Position numbers and translations under genes: made by a program. Of a DNA stretch of 64,000 nucleotides, positions 34,537 to 46,911 are shown piece by piece. The stretch spans positions 177,615-241,614 of the forward strand of contig DF239411.1 of the NCBI GenBank assembly GCA_000507305.1, in the 5' to 3' direction. How positions within the stretch are numbered: position 1 is the stretch's first letter; every line of letters starts with the position of its first letter. The notes beneath the pieces were generated by a model. It was not told the origin of the DNA. It made no database searches and worked only from the letters and a program-made list of their open reading frames with translations. Source of the stretch: Breviolum minutum Mf 1.05b.01. Its lineage: Eukaryota; Sar; Dinophyceae; Suessiales; Symbiodiniaceae.

Positions 34537-36610
34537 CTGCAAACGAAACGCGGAAGTGAAGAATTTTGGTAACTTCATCAAACTGCAATAGCTGAAGGTG
34601 GAGGGTGACAAATATTGATGCATATAAAGGTGCAAAGAGATGTTGAACATGGAGTGTAGTTGATGATGCCAAAACGTGCTCCAAACAACATTTGGTCGCA
34701 TCATAGACCAGACCGTGAATTGCCATGATGGGTTTTTTTGGTACCCAATAATTGCATGGTACTGAAAAGGGGTCTTTGACCTCAAGGATCTCCCAACTCC
34801 CAACTCAACCGTTTTCGCCTCTCTTGTCGTAACCTGCAGCACCAAGTGGGTCTGAAGAGAATCTACGGAAGAAGCTGGTTGTTTACCTTTTTGGATCTAA
34901 GAGCTCATGTTTCTTTCATAAATTTCGTATGTACTTATGTACTTACTGCTGTAAAGAGGGACAGTCTTGTTTCTCTGCTCTGAAACATTCTTAGTCAAGG
35001 GAAGGCTGTTCGTCTCAACTCATCACTTTGAAAATAATCCAAAGTCCATGCAAAATCAGAAACACAGCTTTCAAAACACTCCAGAATTGCAGATTCAAGC
35101 TCCTGGCTTTTGCGAGATCATTGACATATTCTGACCATGTGCCTGTCACAAAATAGAAGATTCCGAATCAATGAAAGACATAAATATCAAAACGTGCAAT
35201 CGAAAACTGTACAAATTGTCCATAGAAATTACAATGTCGACATACAATATCATAACATAGCGAATAGCTTTATGATCGTGTATATGTATATACTGCAAAT
35301 ACTATGTATAAATGTCGCAGTATGTTCAAATATCATCACACATCATCACACATCGTCATTTTTGGTCACAAATCGTCGGAGAGTATTCCATCACACATAA
35401 GCACCTCATAGCACCGAGTGCATCAAATATCATGAAGATTCATCAAGGCAATCTCTGCAGGTTTTGCCTTCCAATAATATGGAACAATGAATGGAGGAAC
35501 CCTTGACTCACAAGACTTCCGGGCCTGTCGTGGGGTTAGGGATTGCTGCGCCATAGCCCTGCAATCAGAGAGAGCTTCTGAAATTGGAGCTAAATTGATA
35601 CATAAGGTATGAACAAGGCTGCATACATGCAATTTGCATGTTCAATGCGTTCGATGCCTCTTTGAATCTATGCGTCAAAACAGATGGGGATGTCGGATGT
35701 CTATGTTAAAAAGTTACACATGCGCGTGTTGTATTCTCTAGATTGACATGTATATATACATGTATTGTATAACATATTGTATACGTATTTTGTATTCTCA
35801 GATACGCAGTTCAACATACCCCTAGTGGTCCAGTCTGTGACATCGGTGGAATATGCTTGTACATATATCCGCATATATCTAGGTAAATATAATATAATAA
35901 TATATATATACTATAATATTAATACAATATTATGTGGGGATATGTGGGGATGCCTTTGCTTCTGTCTTGCATAGATCTCTCTAATTATCTGGATGCATTC
36001 AGGTCACCCAGATTTCAGATTCATCCCCAACCCGCAAACCTGGTGGCCACCGTCTCACTCTGGCCAGGTGGGCCCGGTTTAAAAAACTGCTTGGGTCAGG
36101 GTGACTGCACAGTTGAAGCTTTCAAGTGCTTATAGTCTGTGAACCTGTGCATGTACAGTATCTCAAAGGAGCTTGATAGCTCGTCAAGAAAATCAAATCT
36201 CTTTGCCTTTTTCAATGTCTTTTCATGTTGGGGACATAGCCTCATAATCCTTGAGAGCAACAGCGCGCAAAACTGGTCTGATTGGACAATGCGAAGCGGA
36301 GCAGGCATTAGCAGGGCAGGCTGCAGCCTTACAAAGCATCTACGGCAAATCCTCTTCGATGAAGTCATGGTACTGAAGTCAGTGGAACAGCTGCTCCAAC
36401 ATCATAGATTGTTGTGGGTGGTCCCATGAAAAACTGGTTGTTAAACCCCACCTATGGTCATGAAATGGACCTAAACACAAAGGTTGCAGACTTGCACGAC
36501 ATGCAATCCCAACAGTAGTATTGCCACGGGTTTGGAACTTGGAACCGGATATATGCAAAGCCACACACAGTCATAGTCACTCACTTTTCCGCTTTCTTCG
36601 CGCTTCGAAC
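34537..36610. other. no further supportable gene
   Basis: Non-coding as far as can be seen, with AT-rich tracts near 35740-35930. Short frames lack splice support. Confidence 0.35.
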
Positions 36611-39600
36611 TCACGACGAAGATGAACGCGCTCTTTTGCGGCTCTTTTCCTTGTCACGATCTTTGTCTTTCTCTTTGTCTTTCTCCTTCTCTTTTTTGTC
36701 CTTCTTGGACTTTTCTTTCTCCTTCTTTTCTTTCTCCTTCCTTGACTTCTCCTTTTCCTTCTTCTTCTCTTTCTCCTTTGCTTTTTCTTTGCCGCCTTTC
36801 TCATCGTCACTTTCATCGCTGTCCTTCTTGTCTTTCTCCCGCGATTCCTGTCGGCCAAGTTGTGCAAAATTGATCCTGAGAGTTGGATATAAAAATTTTC
36901 GGTCGAGTCCTATTGAATGCTCCAGATTTATTGAGCACACTACAAGCTTGAGTAGTAGGTCATGAACATTGATTCAAACAAGTGAAAACCATTCATTTAA
37001 CATTTAACATTTGACATTCAATATTCAATCTTCAACATTTACATACAACAGGTCCAAATGACGTTTCAACTCCGAAAATATCGGCCGTCAATATCTCCGT
37101 GAACTGTCCTTGTTCTCTGAAGGTGGTGGCCTCAACATACACAACATGTCAGGAGCCGAACTGGTGGTGGGGACCAACATCAAACAACCAATGGCAGCAT
37201 GGCCCTCAATGCCAAGATACGGTGGTCCCCGCACACGAAGCAAAAAGCTGCTCCGACTTTGTGTCAGATCACGGCAGAGACTCAGCATACCCTGCCAGGG
37301 GTGTGACAGGATAATCCCAGCAACTGACAGGTTGGCGATTAAACTGAAGAATGTTCGCATGAAAAACAACCACCACTTGTCCAAGTCTCGTCTCAAAGAA
37401 CATCAACAATTGTGAGAGCAGCTGGGCACCAATTGATGTGTGGACTCATACCCAAAAAAACAGGAGCATTGAATCCTTGGATATGAAATCTAAGGGCCTA
37501 AAGTAGATGTCTTTGAATCTGAATGTGTTTTGTATAGTTTTGTACTAGTATCTGCTTATTTCTGATCTTTTTTCTGAAATTTCTCACATCACTCCCTCTT
37601 TGTCCCTGGTGTTTTTTTTCCGACGCCTCGGCATCCTCGGAAAAACCGTTCACCGCGATGATGCGGTCACCCGCATGCACCGAGAGGTGTGCTGGATGCC
37701 TGGGCCCATCCCGAAGCCGAGCTATGAAGTCCAACCCAAAGGAACTGTCGATTTTTGATGAAGTGAAACCATCTAATTGATCTATCAAGTGAAGCATACC
37801 AATTGACCGGGTGGGGTTGTGCACCCCATTTTGTAGTATAAAATGGGCGCCAACTACAAAATGGGTGTGCACGCAGTGCACACCCCAACTGTTGGTTTCT
37901 ACATAATGGCTGCACACACCTTCAGATGTGTTGATGTTAAATGTGCTATTGGAATGGGCTTGCAACCCATTTTGTAGAAAAAGCATCTTTGCCATCCTAA
38001 TGATGAAAAAAGACTCCAACCCATTTTGTAGAAGAGGTTTGTCGAACCAACAACCCATTTTGTAGAGAATTTGGGGTGCCCATTTTGTAGAAAAGGTTTG
38101 TCGAACCAATAACCCATTTTGTAGAGAATTTGGGGGGGGCTTTTTGTAGAAAAGGTTTGTCGAACCAACAACCCATTTTGTAGAGAATTTGGGAGGGAAC
38201 GTGTGATTTCTACAAAATGGCGTCTACAAAATGGGTCTACATAATGGGGAACATGTGATCTCTACAAAATGGGGTCTCTTTCAATCTGACCCCCACAACC
38301 AACACAATCCAACACAAATATTTCTCTACAAAATGGGTCTATCCCCATATATGTAGCCCGAGATGGTCTCTACAAAATGGATGCCGGAATGTTTCACGAT
38401 CAACCAACTCCCAATCAACCTCAAGAGAAGAGCTCTATAAAATGACACTCAGTTTTAAGAGGAGGGTCGATCTACAAAATGGGGTCTACAAAATGGGGTG
38501 GCCCAACCCCACCTACCCTCAAGAAGAGGTGGATATCCATGTTATTTTGCGCACGACCCCACCCATTTTGTAGAGGAAACTGGAGGGGGAATATTTTTGT
38601 ATATTCATAATATGTAGAATGTAGATTATAAAGTGGTATACGGGTATACATTGTGACATGCACATATCTATATAATATATACGTATAACGTATATTTATC
38701 AATGTGCTAAATTTCAGGAGTCTGCGAACCTAAAGAATGAGAAAGGTCTTGGTGGAAACCAAGGAAAATTTGGCAAGGAAGCATTTTCCACCGGAAGTCG
38801 AGGCACTGCCGATTCCATTCCTCCACTGCACCCGCTTGCAGATGTCGAACATACAACGATTTATCATTGGCCCAGTCCACGTCTAAGCCCAGTTGAGTGT
38901 GGAAGGACATGTCCACTGTGACCTGTCCCAAGTAAAAAACATGAAGACAGAATTGTATAGATGTCAAGCCATTCAATGATGAGATTGGGGAATCCATTGG
39001 ATGCGGTCCAAAGAAATTCGTGATCCATAGATTGATACTTATATAGTACCTCCAGATCACACAATGAAGGAAATCAAATACATTCAAATACCATTTCGTA
39101 TCCATTTCGCTGTGAATTTGCCAATTTGGGCGGGAGAAAGCATTTGGAAACATCCCCAGCGCAACATGCCCGACTTCAACCAACGGCCACTGAAAAAATC
39201 AGGAACTTTTGGATCAACAATCCACCAAGCAGCATTGAACTCGAAGAACTTCGGAGCGGATGGTTTTGCCACCTTACCTAATTTCCGAGGTTTTGCGAAT
39301 CAGTAAATACTTCAAAAGAACAACAAGCAAATGCAATATGGAAAGATCCATATGATCCATGATCCACTAAATCAAATTGCACGTTTCCTCGCACAGTCGC
39401 AACAGGTTCACATATTTATACATTGAACTACATTGACGTATAAGATTTCTGCCAAAGTGGCTTTGCTCTGCCACTGCCGTCTGCACTGCTGATGTAATGT
39501 TCGAAGCCTAGCACAATCACGGCTTCGTATGCATCACTCGAGGCACACCTCCAACACGGCACCTAATTCCACCCATCTTTTGTATCTGTACAGACTATGT

Positions 39601-42600
39601 AGAGATCGGATCGAATATGATGAGTTGTGCAAACCATACAATACCAGCATTTTAGCAAACACTCACTCAAATGCTTGAAGAATCCCATTTCAAATCATGT
39701 AGAACCGATCATATCTGACCATTCACCTTCAGCATCCAAGATACTGATCCGTTTCGGACTAGCAGAGCCAACTTCTTCTGCTGTTTGCCTCAAGTTTTGT
39801 TGCGTCTCTTGTCACCACTGCTGAACCGAATCGAAAAACGCTGGTGGTGCCAGGATTGCGAACAAACTATCCTAAGCTAAATAGAAATGAACTTCAGCAA
39901 TCAAGAACTCAACAATGTGGAGCTATCACAGCGGTACCGGGTACCCCCTTCACCAAAGGGTATGCATCAGCTTTAGGGAACACCTCCATCAAGAATCACA
40001 TAACACCTATTGATCGTTTAATCATGTTGCCGTAGCCGAGACCTTGAAACATTTAGCAACTGGAATATGGATATGTGTTCCCGGGTATTGGTTGCTGGAA
40101 GTGTGTCAAACGGTCCAACGTGGTCAGTGACTTGTCATGTGCCTCCGATGGTCAAACATGGTCAGTGACTCGTCATGTGCCGCAATCCCTATCAGTTGCA
40201 GTCTTCACCTCTCTCAATTCATCCCTCACAGGCAACCAGCAGTGGACCCAGCCGATCATGCTTCCATCAAAACAATACAGTTCGATCGAAGAGTTGCCAT
40301 TTTTGTAAATCCATATGTTAAACCCTCATGTTTGGGTCCATCTTGAATCATGATCTATAAACAAAACCATCAAAACTCATTGGACATCTGATGGGATGAT
40401 TTGGGATTGTTCAAGACCCCAGCGATCAACAACCAGAAATGCCGTTTCTTCTGCAGAGTTGGGGCCCAGAATGACTAGAATATCTGCATTGTAGTATGCA
40501 CATTCTCCCATCCTCACCAAGACCAAAATGTTGAAGTTTGGTCCAGTCAGATATGTTAAAATCAGTCTATCATACAGAAACAACAAAACAACATAAAGAT
40601 ATCTCAGTGCAATTAGGTTAAACTCCGCAGGTTTGTCCAACTTGAAGTGATTGCCAAGCTACACACGGCCAGCATTGCCTGGAGACAACTTCCCCACCCG
40701 GACAGGAGATGAATCTTCGACATGTCAATTTGATTCGACAGAATGCCCTCATGGAACTTTTACACGTTGAACGTACAGGACCCAAAGAGAGATTTACCGT
40801 TCTCAACCATTGGAATTCAACCTACCTCAAACACCACCCATGTTCTTCAGGGAAGTTATACTGAACTCTAATGTTGCACCAACCTGAATTGAACACCGAG
40901 CTTGAGCAGTTCTACCCAACCATGACTTTGCCATCAAATTGCAACCTGAACACACCCCTACCCAATGAAATGACTTCAGCTATTAGACTTCATTTTGACT
41001 GGGAAAAACTTCACAAGCATTGAGAGTTTGGGGATTTGTCTATGATTCTATGTTGTGTCTCCGTTTTTGTGATATGATTTGATTGACTCCTAAGTGAATG
41101 ATATAATTTGAGCCTCCAAATTTCAAAAAAAAACAATTTTGGGGACATGTTTTTCAAAAATTCCACACCTCTTGCAATAAATCCCTCAACGGAACTCCCT
41201 CAGCTCACCTTGGGATCCCCAGAGGTGCCATTGATGGACAGCACACGGTCCCCTGCCGCGATGGGCTGCGTAGGATTGCTCTTGTTCCATAGTGGTACAG
41301 CGCCTTCGGCCTGGCAAAGAGCCAAGGGCATCCCAAAGAATCTGATGGGATGCCCTACCTCTGTTGGGTATAACGGCACATTTGATATTTCTTGATATTT
41401 CTTATTATTTGAGGATATTTCTTGACATCATCTTACTTTGCTGGCAAACAACAGCAGGTTTGCCCTTTTTCGCACGTTAGTACATCATCATAACAAGTTT
41501 TTCTATTGGAACCTGCCAGCAAACAGAAAAAATGATCTAAACCAAAACTATATAAAACAATCGTTTTCTGTCCAAGGTCAAAGCTTCCCAAATCTTCCAA
41601 GATCCAAGGAAACAAAAAATGCAAAACCAGGCGAAATGATGTGCTAATTTTACGAGGCCAAAGGCCATCACTGGAAGAAGGATCAAAGATGGCACCATCC
41701 AGGAAAACATTACCCCTTTTGTGATCCTAAGATCGTGATTTGAAAGATAGCAGGCAGAAAAAAGGAGGATTGGGAAAGCTACAAATCCTTTGCTGATAGC
41801 TTCTTGGTTGACTCATCCGCTTGAAAAATTTGTGCATTGTTTAAGTTTACAAGCTTTTCATTGAGAAACCCAACTGACCCAACTTCACCAAACCACTCCC
41901 CACTAGCCTTGATGCTCTTGATAAGCAAGGTTTTGCCATCAGCCCAGTCCACCTCCAGTCCTAAGCCAGGAGCACCACTGAGGTCCAGGTCTACCTTGAA
42001 CTCTGCCTCAAGTGCTGATTCAACAAAGGTATTTTCCGGAAGAAACAAGAGTTTGAAAAAGGAAACCTGACTTCTGAAAAAAAACAAATAAATGAATACA
42101 GAAAGTACTAAAGCACCAACTGTGTTTCTCTCTCTCTCTCTCTTGTTTCAATGGTTGTTTCAGGTTACAGTGCATAATTGTTACATCCACTTTGACAAGA
42201 TGGACCTGCCTTAGAAACACTCCGCTTTTTAAATGAAGAGTCACTGGCACACATGAAATCTTTGTGGGTCTACTCATCTGCATTCTTTCGAACCTGTGGC
42301 ATCTATTTTCATACTACAGTAACTTTAGTTCACGCAAAACAGACCTGCTGGCTACCTCCACCCCTCTTACACTCTAGCTAAACGAGTCTTGAGCGCCTAA
42401 GATCAAACATTCCAAAATGAGAGAAACTATGCATTTTTGTCCACTATATGGAAAGCCAGCGTGCAATAACATGAACCTTAACACCAAAATACATTGTTTT
42501 CAATTGCTCTTTTTTCTTTATGGAAAACATCAATCTCAAGAGTACCTCGCTCCGCCAATTTGGAGTTCCACCCGGGTTTTTCGCCAAGAAACAGGTCGCT

Positions 42601-42660
42601 CGCCTTTGTCGCTCCGTGCCATGTGGCAAACAGATCGCTCGAATGCAGCAAGGCGACCAT
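36611..42660 (-). CDS. PDZ-like two-module protein with a Lys/Glu-rich basic tail
   Basis: Exon 1 (42660-42546) begins at an ATG in the context ACCATGG and reads LLHSSDLFATWHGATKASDL. Exon 2 starts at 42002: FKVDLDLSGAPGLGLEVDWA, then DGKTLLIKSIKASG; the donor is GC at 41908 or GA at 41899. Exon 3 (41310-41209): AEGAVPLWNKSNPTQPIAAG, then DRVLSINGTSGDPK|GTGAGC. Exon 38922-38807: VTVDMSFHTQLGLDVDWAND, KSLYVRHLQAGAVEEWNR. Exon 37699-37588: HPAHLSVHAGDRIIAVNGFS. Exon from 37291: MLSLCRDLTQSRSSFLLRVR. Last exon, 36875 or 36847 down to the stop at 36611: about 80 residues of KEKEK/KDKEK ending RARSSSS. Phases match from 38922 through 37291. The two modules align (LGL-VDWA, AG-AVP/VEEWN, AGDR-I/L-VNG) and have the strand order of a PDZ fold, a peptide-binding scaffold. 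An exon with AKPSAPKFFEFNAAWWIVDP near 39284-39170 may also belong. The partner is unknown. Confidence 0.75.
37825..38576. repeat. cluster of CTACAAAATGGG 12-mers in opposing orientations
   Basis: About twenty copies or close variants lie within 750 bp. To the left of about 38200 nearly all read CCCATTTTGTAG on the + strand. To the right most read CTACAAAATGGG. At 38010-38192 they form a tandem of about 62 bp containing GTTTGTCGAACCAACAACCC. All lie in the intron between the PDZ-like exons at 38807 and 37699. Confidence 0.85.
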
Positions 42661-43562
42661 GGTGGATGGAGGTGAAAACTTGATGGAGCGATTCGGCCTG
42701 GAAATTACAGTCATCATTATTATATTATTACTATCATTATCATTTTTTCCGATGAAGTAAGTATGTTGATTATCCATTTTCCAATATCCACTATCCATCA
42801 TTATCTATCAAATTGATTCCATTATTCCATTATTCCGGTGTTGATCTTTTGACGTTTCACATCTGGAGATTTTTTTTGGCTAGAGTTATCCGCTAAGGTG
42901 TTTTTCTTTACGGAAAATATTCATGCAAATGGTGGGGTCAACGGCGTCAGGGCTTCAGTGAAAATCTAAAAATAACCAAGTCATGCATCAAAGGTGCAGT
43001 CTGAAAATAGATAGTACCAAAGATGGCCAAAAGTGAAATCAATGGTTTCGGGACATTGTGGGAATCAAGGTTTGCCTTACTGCTTGTCAGATTCAGGCTA
43101 AGAAGCCAAAAGCTCGGTCACCTGTTCAGGTCCTGGCTGGTTCAAATGCCTTGCTACATGTGAATAGAGATTGATCATGATACAGTGTCAAATTCTATCC
43201 AGGGATCCTTTTACAGAACTTAATAAGTGTGTGGACAAGTTTCCTCAGCTCTCAAGCTACATTTTATTGCGGCGCTTGGGACTCGTGCTGAGCCTCTAGA
43301 GAATCAATCGATTTGGCGGTGGGGAGAACTCAGAACAAAATTCCTTCGAAGGTACTTCAGCGTTGAGCTCCAATCTTCATGATGTTTGTGTCAAATTTTG
43401 GTAACTGGTGGCACTATCAAGACCTTTCACCAGTCAGGAGATCAACCATGAAACTAGATGATAGAGGCATACCCAAACTCAACGCACAGAAAAATGGATC
43501 TGTGCGTACTGGACCTCAAAATTGGATGTGTACCCAACACATCTTAGATAACCCCATCACAC

Positions 43563-45068
43563 CTTTGACATCATTTAGCCATTTGTTAAGCTTTCCGTAA
43601 GTTCTGAGGAATCCCATGTCATGTGCTCTTGAGAGCATGGGGCCGGACTCTTGTGGGCCACTGTAGCATGTGTCCGGTGTATGATGCCTGTCTTCTACTT
43701 TGCCCTGGAAAAAACACAAAAAAGGCCAGTGAATCAACAAATGAAGCACAAGCAAGTAGGCAAAATGTAATTCTGTGGATATTTGGTATGTTGGATCTAC
43801 CCCCTACCCAGTAACAGTCGCCATCAGGATTATTACGTAGTAGGGAATCCCCATGAAGCTTTATTTGCCACACTTCCTAGATGGAGGGTAGATCCAATTG
43901 ATATATTTCACCATAAATCTTCCAAATGAGAGGCATCATTCCATACTGATGGGGCATCTGAGTATCGCCTCAGATGCCCCATGATGATTCAGCATTGTGC
44001 TTTGGAATTTAGGGACTCCCTTGCGGATCTCTGCGGGGCGCTTCAGAAAACAAGCAACAAAACATCAAACAAAAATACACCAGGTCTTGCGTATTGCACT
44101 GAACATCCAAATCCTATCTGGATTCCGCTTCAATCTTTGCCGTTCTAAATCTGAAGCTTCGCCATCCGTTTTCAACTATGCACAAACTTGGGGTCAAAAT
44201 GCCAATTATCTACATTACTGTTGTTTCTTTATCTGCTTATGCTATCTATCCGTTTATCTGCTGATATCTAATATCTATTCATTTATCTGCCTAGTCATCA
44301 AACTATGCGTTTATGTCTGCTTTTCCAGTTTGCTCATTTATCTGTCTATGAATCTATCATAATCTATCAGTCTAATTATTTTGCTTCACTACATATGTAC
44401 ATATGTATGTCTGCATTTTTTGCACCCAAGAACGTTAGTCAGAAAACAGCTTTGGCTTTCAGACCTGTCTGCCGGCAACTGTGTTTTTCAAGAGTAAGAC
44501 AAACAAGAAACAAATTGCGCATCCTATGATATGTTTCAATCCAAACTGAGACTTCCTTTGATAATTACAAAAGTTCACATTTTTATGTTGAAGCTATGCA
44601 GCTATGACATGTATGAAAAATCAATTCATAGAAACCTCGAATCCAATATTGTTCAAAATCTTCAACAATTCAATGTGTATCAGACTTTTTGCAAACCTCC
44701 AGTTGCAGGCTCTTGATCGGCCTCGCCTGTCAAAAAACACATGAACATGTCCTGCCGGGCCATGTCCAAGCATCTATCAACACCACGCGTCTGATATGAC
44801 TCGTGTCAACCATTGAGTCGCTTGCAATGCTGGAAAAAATGTGGTGAGGATGGTGGATGGTTTCAGAGGATGTATAATTCAATCTGTAAGTGCGTGCTAC
44901 TTGATTATAATAGCGCATCATGGATTTACACAAAAACTAGCAAGTACTGAATTGTTCAGAATGTTCCATGTTTTATCCCCTTCTTTTTCAGTCTATCTGA
45001 GCGCAAAGAAAATGGATTCCACTGCCATGACTCAATGGAAGGGGCTAAGCCTCGATTGTACTGCACAA
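43563..45068 (-). CDS. unknown gene exons, intact copy
   Basis: Exon 45068-44956 (acceptor TATCACAG) reads VQYNRGLAPSIESWQWNPFS, then LRSDRLKKKGIKHGTF and a stop. A further segment after TTTTTTCCAG at about 44830 reads SIASDSMVDTSHIRRVVLID. Exon 43876-43808 (69 nt, acceptor CATCTAG, donor TGG|GTAGGG) reads VWQIKLHGDSLLRNNPDGDC, then YW. Exon 43704-43563 (acceptor TTTTTCCAG, donor AAAG|GTGTGA) reads GKVEDRHHTPDTCYSGPQES, then AHDMGFLRTYGKLNKWLNDV. The last two are in phase across a 103-nt intron. Whether all belong to one transcript is open, since the first exon can end a gene. Family unknown. The paralog at 61-63 kb is frameshifted. Confidence 0.58.
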
Positions 45069-45282
45069 CTGTGATATCAAATGATCACACATTCAAAGGC
45101 ATTTTCGACAGAGATCCAATCTGTCTAATGCAAAACCGATACTGTACTACTCCACGTGGCTAAATCATGAGCTGCCTCAGGCATCAGAATTTATGGCTGC
45201 AACGCCCCATACTGCAAGCCACCTGGAGCAAGCACCTCAGTTTTTTTCAATGTCAGGAACAGTTTTTCTGACAAAGCGGTTT

Positions 45283-45960
45283 CCGACGTTTAGGCACAAT
45301 AGAAACAGTGTGCGCCTTTAAATGATTTCCCAACGCTCAGGCAAAATGATGCAAACAGTGTGCTCAAATAGTTTACCAACATTTAGGCACGATACAAACA
45401 CTGTGCCTGAGCGGTTTCCGACGTTTAGGCACAACACGAACAGTGTGCGCCTTTAAATGATTTCCCAACGCTCAGGCAAAATGATGCAAACTGTGTGCTC
45501 AAATAGTTTACCAACATTTAGGCACGATACAAACACTGTGCCTGAGCGGTTTCCGACGTTTAGGCACAACACAAACACTGTGCGTCCCTTAAACGATTTT
45601 CCAACGCTCAGGCAAAAACCANGTTAAGCTCTNTCTCAAATAGTTTACCAACATTTAGGCACGATACAAACACTGTGCCTGAGCGGTTTCCGACGTTTAG
45701 GCACAACACAAACACTGTGCGCCCTTAAACGATTTTCCAACGCTCAGGCAAAAACCAGTGTTCTCAAATAGTTTACCAACATTTAGGCACGATACAAACA
45801 CTGTGCCTGAGCGGTTTCCGACGTTTAGGCACAACACAAACACTGTGCTCCTAAATGGTTTCCGAACGTTCAAGCAAAATGATGCAAACAGTGTGTTCAA
45901 ATAGTTTACCAACATTTTACCAACATTCAGGCACAATACAAACAATGTGCCTAAGCTGTT
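45283..45960. repeat. 33-35 bp minisatellite with 135 bp higher-order period
   Basis: Degenerate units of the type GTTTCCGACGTTTAGGCACA followed by ACAAACACTGTGC are repeated about twenty times. A four-unit block recurs roughly every 135 bp (the AACGCTCAGGCAAAA variant at about 45331, 45466, 45602 and 45738). On the - strand it reads as a loose LCLNVG repeat. Two ambiguous N bases lie at 45622-45633. Confidence 0.9.
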
Positions 45961-46223
45961 TCCGATGAATAAGTGGTCATGATGACAGTGGTCAGAATGA
46001 TGCTCAAGATGATATTCATGATTTTGGTCAGGAAGATGATAACCATGATGACGATGGTGACCATGATAACGATGATAATGACACTGATGATCATGATGAT
46101 CATGAAAGCCATGAAAACCATGATGACCATGACTTTAATGAAAACAATGAAAAGGACAAGGATGATTAGCATCATGACGATGGTGATAGTCAAGAGGTGG
46201 ACGGCAACAATGACGACCATGAA

Positions 46224-46315
<92 letters not shown>
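46224..46315. repeat. (GAT)n microsatellite, about 30 units
   Basis: A perfect GAT run set in a wider, imperfect GAT/ATG-rich tract (about 45970-46440). Confidence 0.95.
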
Positions 46316-46317
<2 letters not shown>

Positions 46318-46911
46318 CGACGATGGTGATGATGGTGATGATGGTGATAATGGCAACGACAATCGTGGTGAACATGATGATGATAGTGATAATGACAACG
46401 ACAATCGTGATGAACATGATGATGAGGATGATAATGAGGATGCGGATGGGAATCACTTATTTCACTACATCTCACTATATCTCACCCAAATCTCGCTATA
46501 TCGCACTCTATCGCTTTTAATCTTACTTTATCTCACTGCCTCCAACTAAAACTCACTGTACCTCACTGTATCTCCATGTATCCCACTGTCTGTATCTTAC
46601 TATACGTGGCTATATCTCACTATACCTCACTGCACGAGTATTCCTGTGTCTTTCACATTGCCTCACCTACTCACTCTCCTTACATCAAACGTAACCTGAA
46701 AAACTACTATGTTCATTTTTTTGTCCATGTTAGTAAGCCTGCATGAAAGTCACGGCCACCCTGTGAACAGTTTATGTTAGTGTTTTCCTGGGAGTCCAAA
46801 ATTTGATAAAATTTGTAAACTGTTAGCGAAAACAGGTTTCAAGACGTGAAAATACATAGTGAAACAACGTTATAGTGAAACAACGTTACAGAACTGAGTT
46901 TCAGGCTAGCA

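Larger units (their letters stand above)
43190..46322. repeat. segmental duplication, first copy
   Basis: Closely similar to 60755-64000 in the same orientation, about 17.6 kb apart. It ends with the same minisatellite and GAT microsatellite. Confidence 0.9.

Noticed and set aside
45283..45960. CRISPR-like array of short repeats
   Set aside because: Units are contiguous and degenerate with no unique spacers, in a eukaryotic context. This is a minisatellite.
45951..46475. Poly-Ile, poly-Met, poly-Asp, poly-Ser and poly-His frames
   Set aside because: All are shadows of the GAT repeat.
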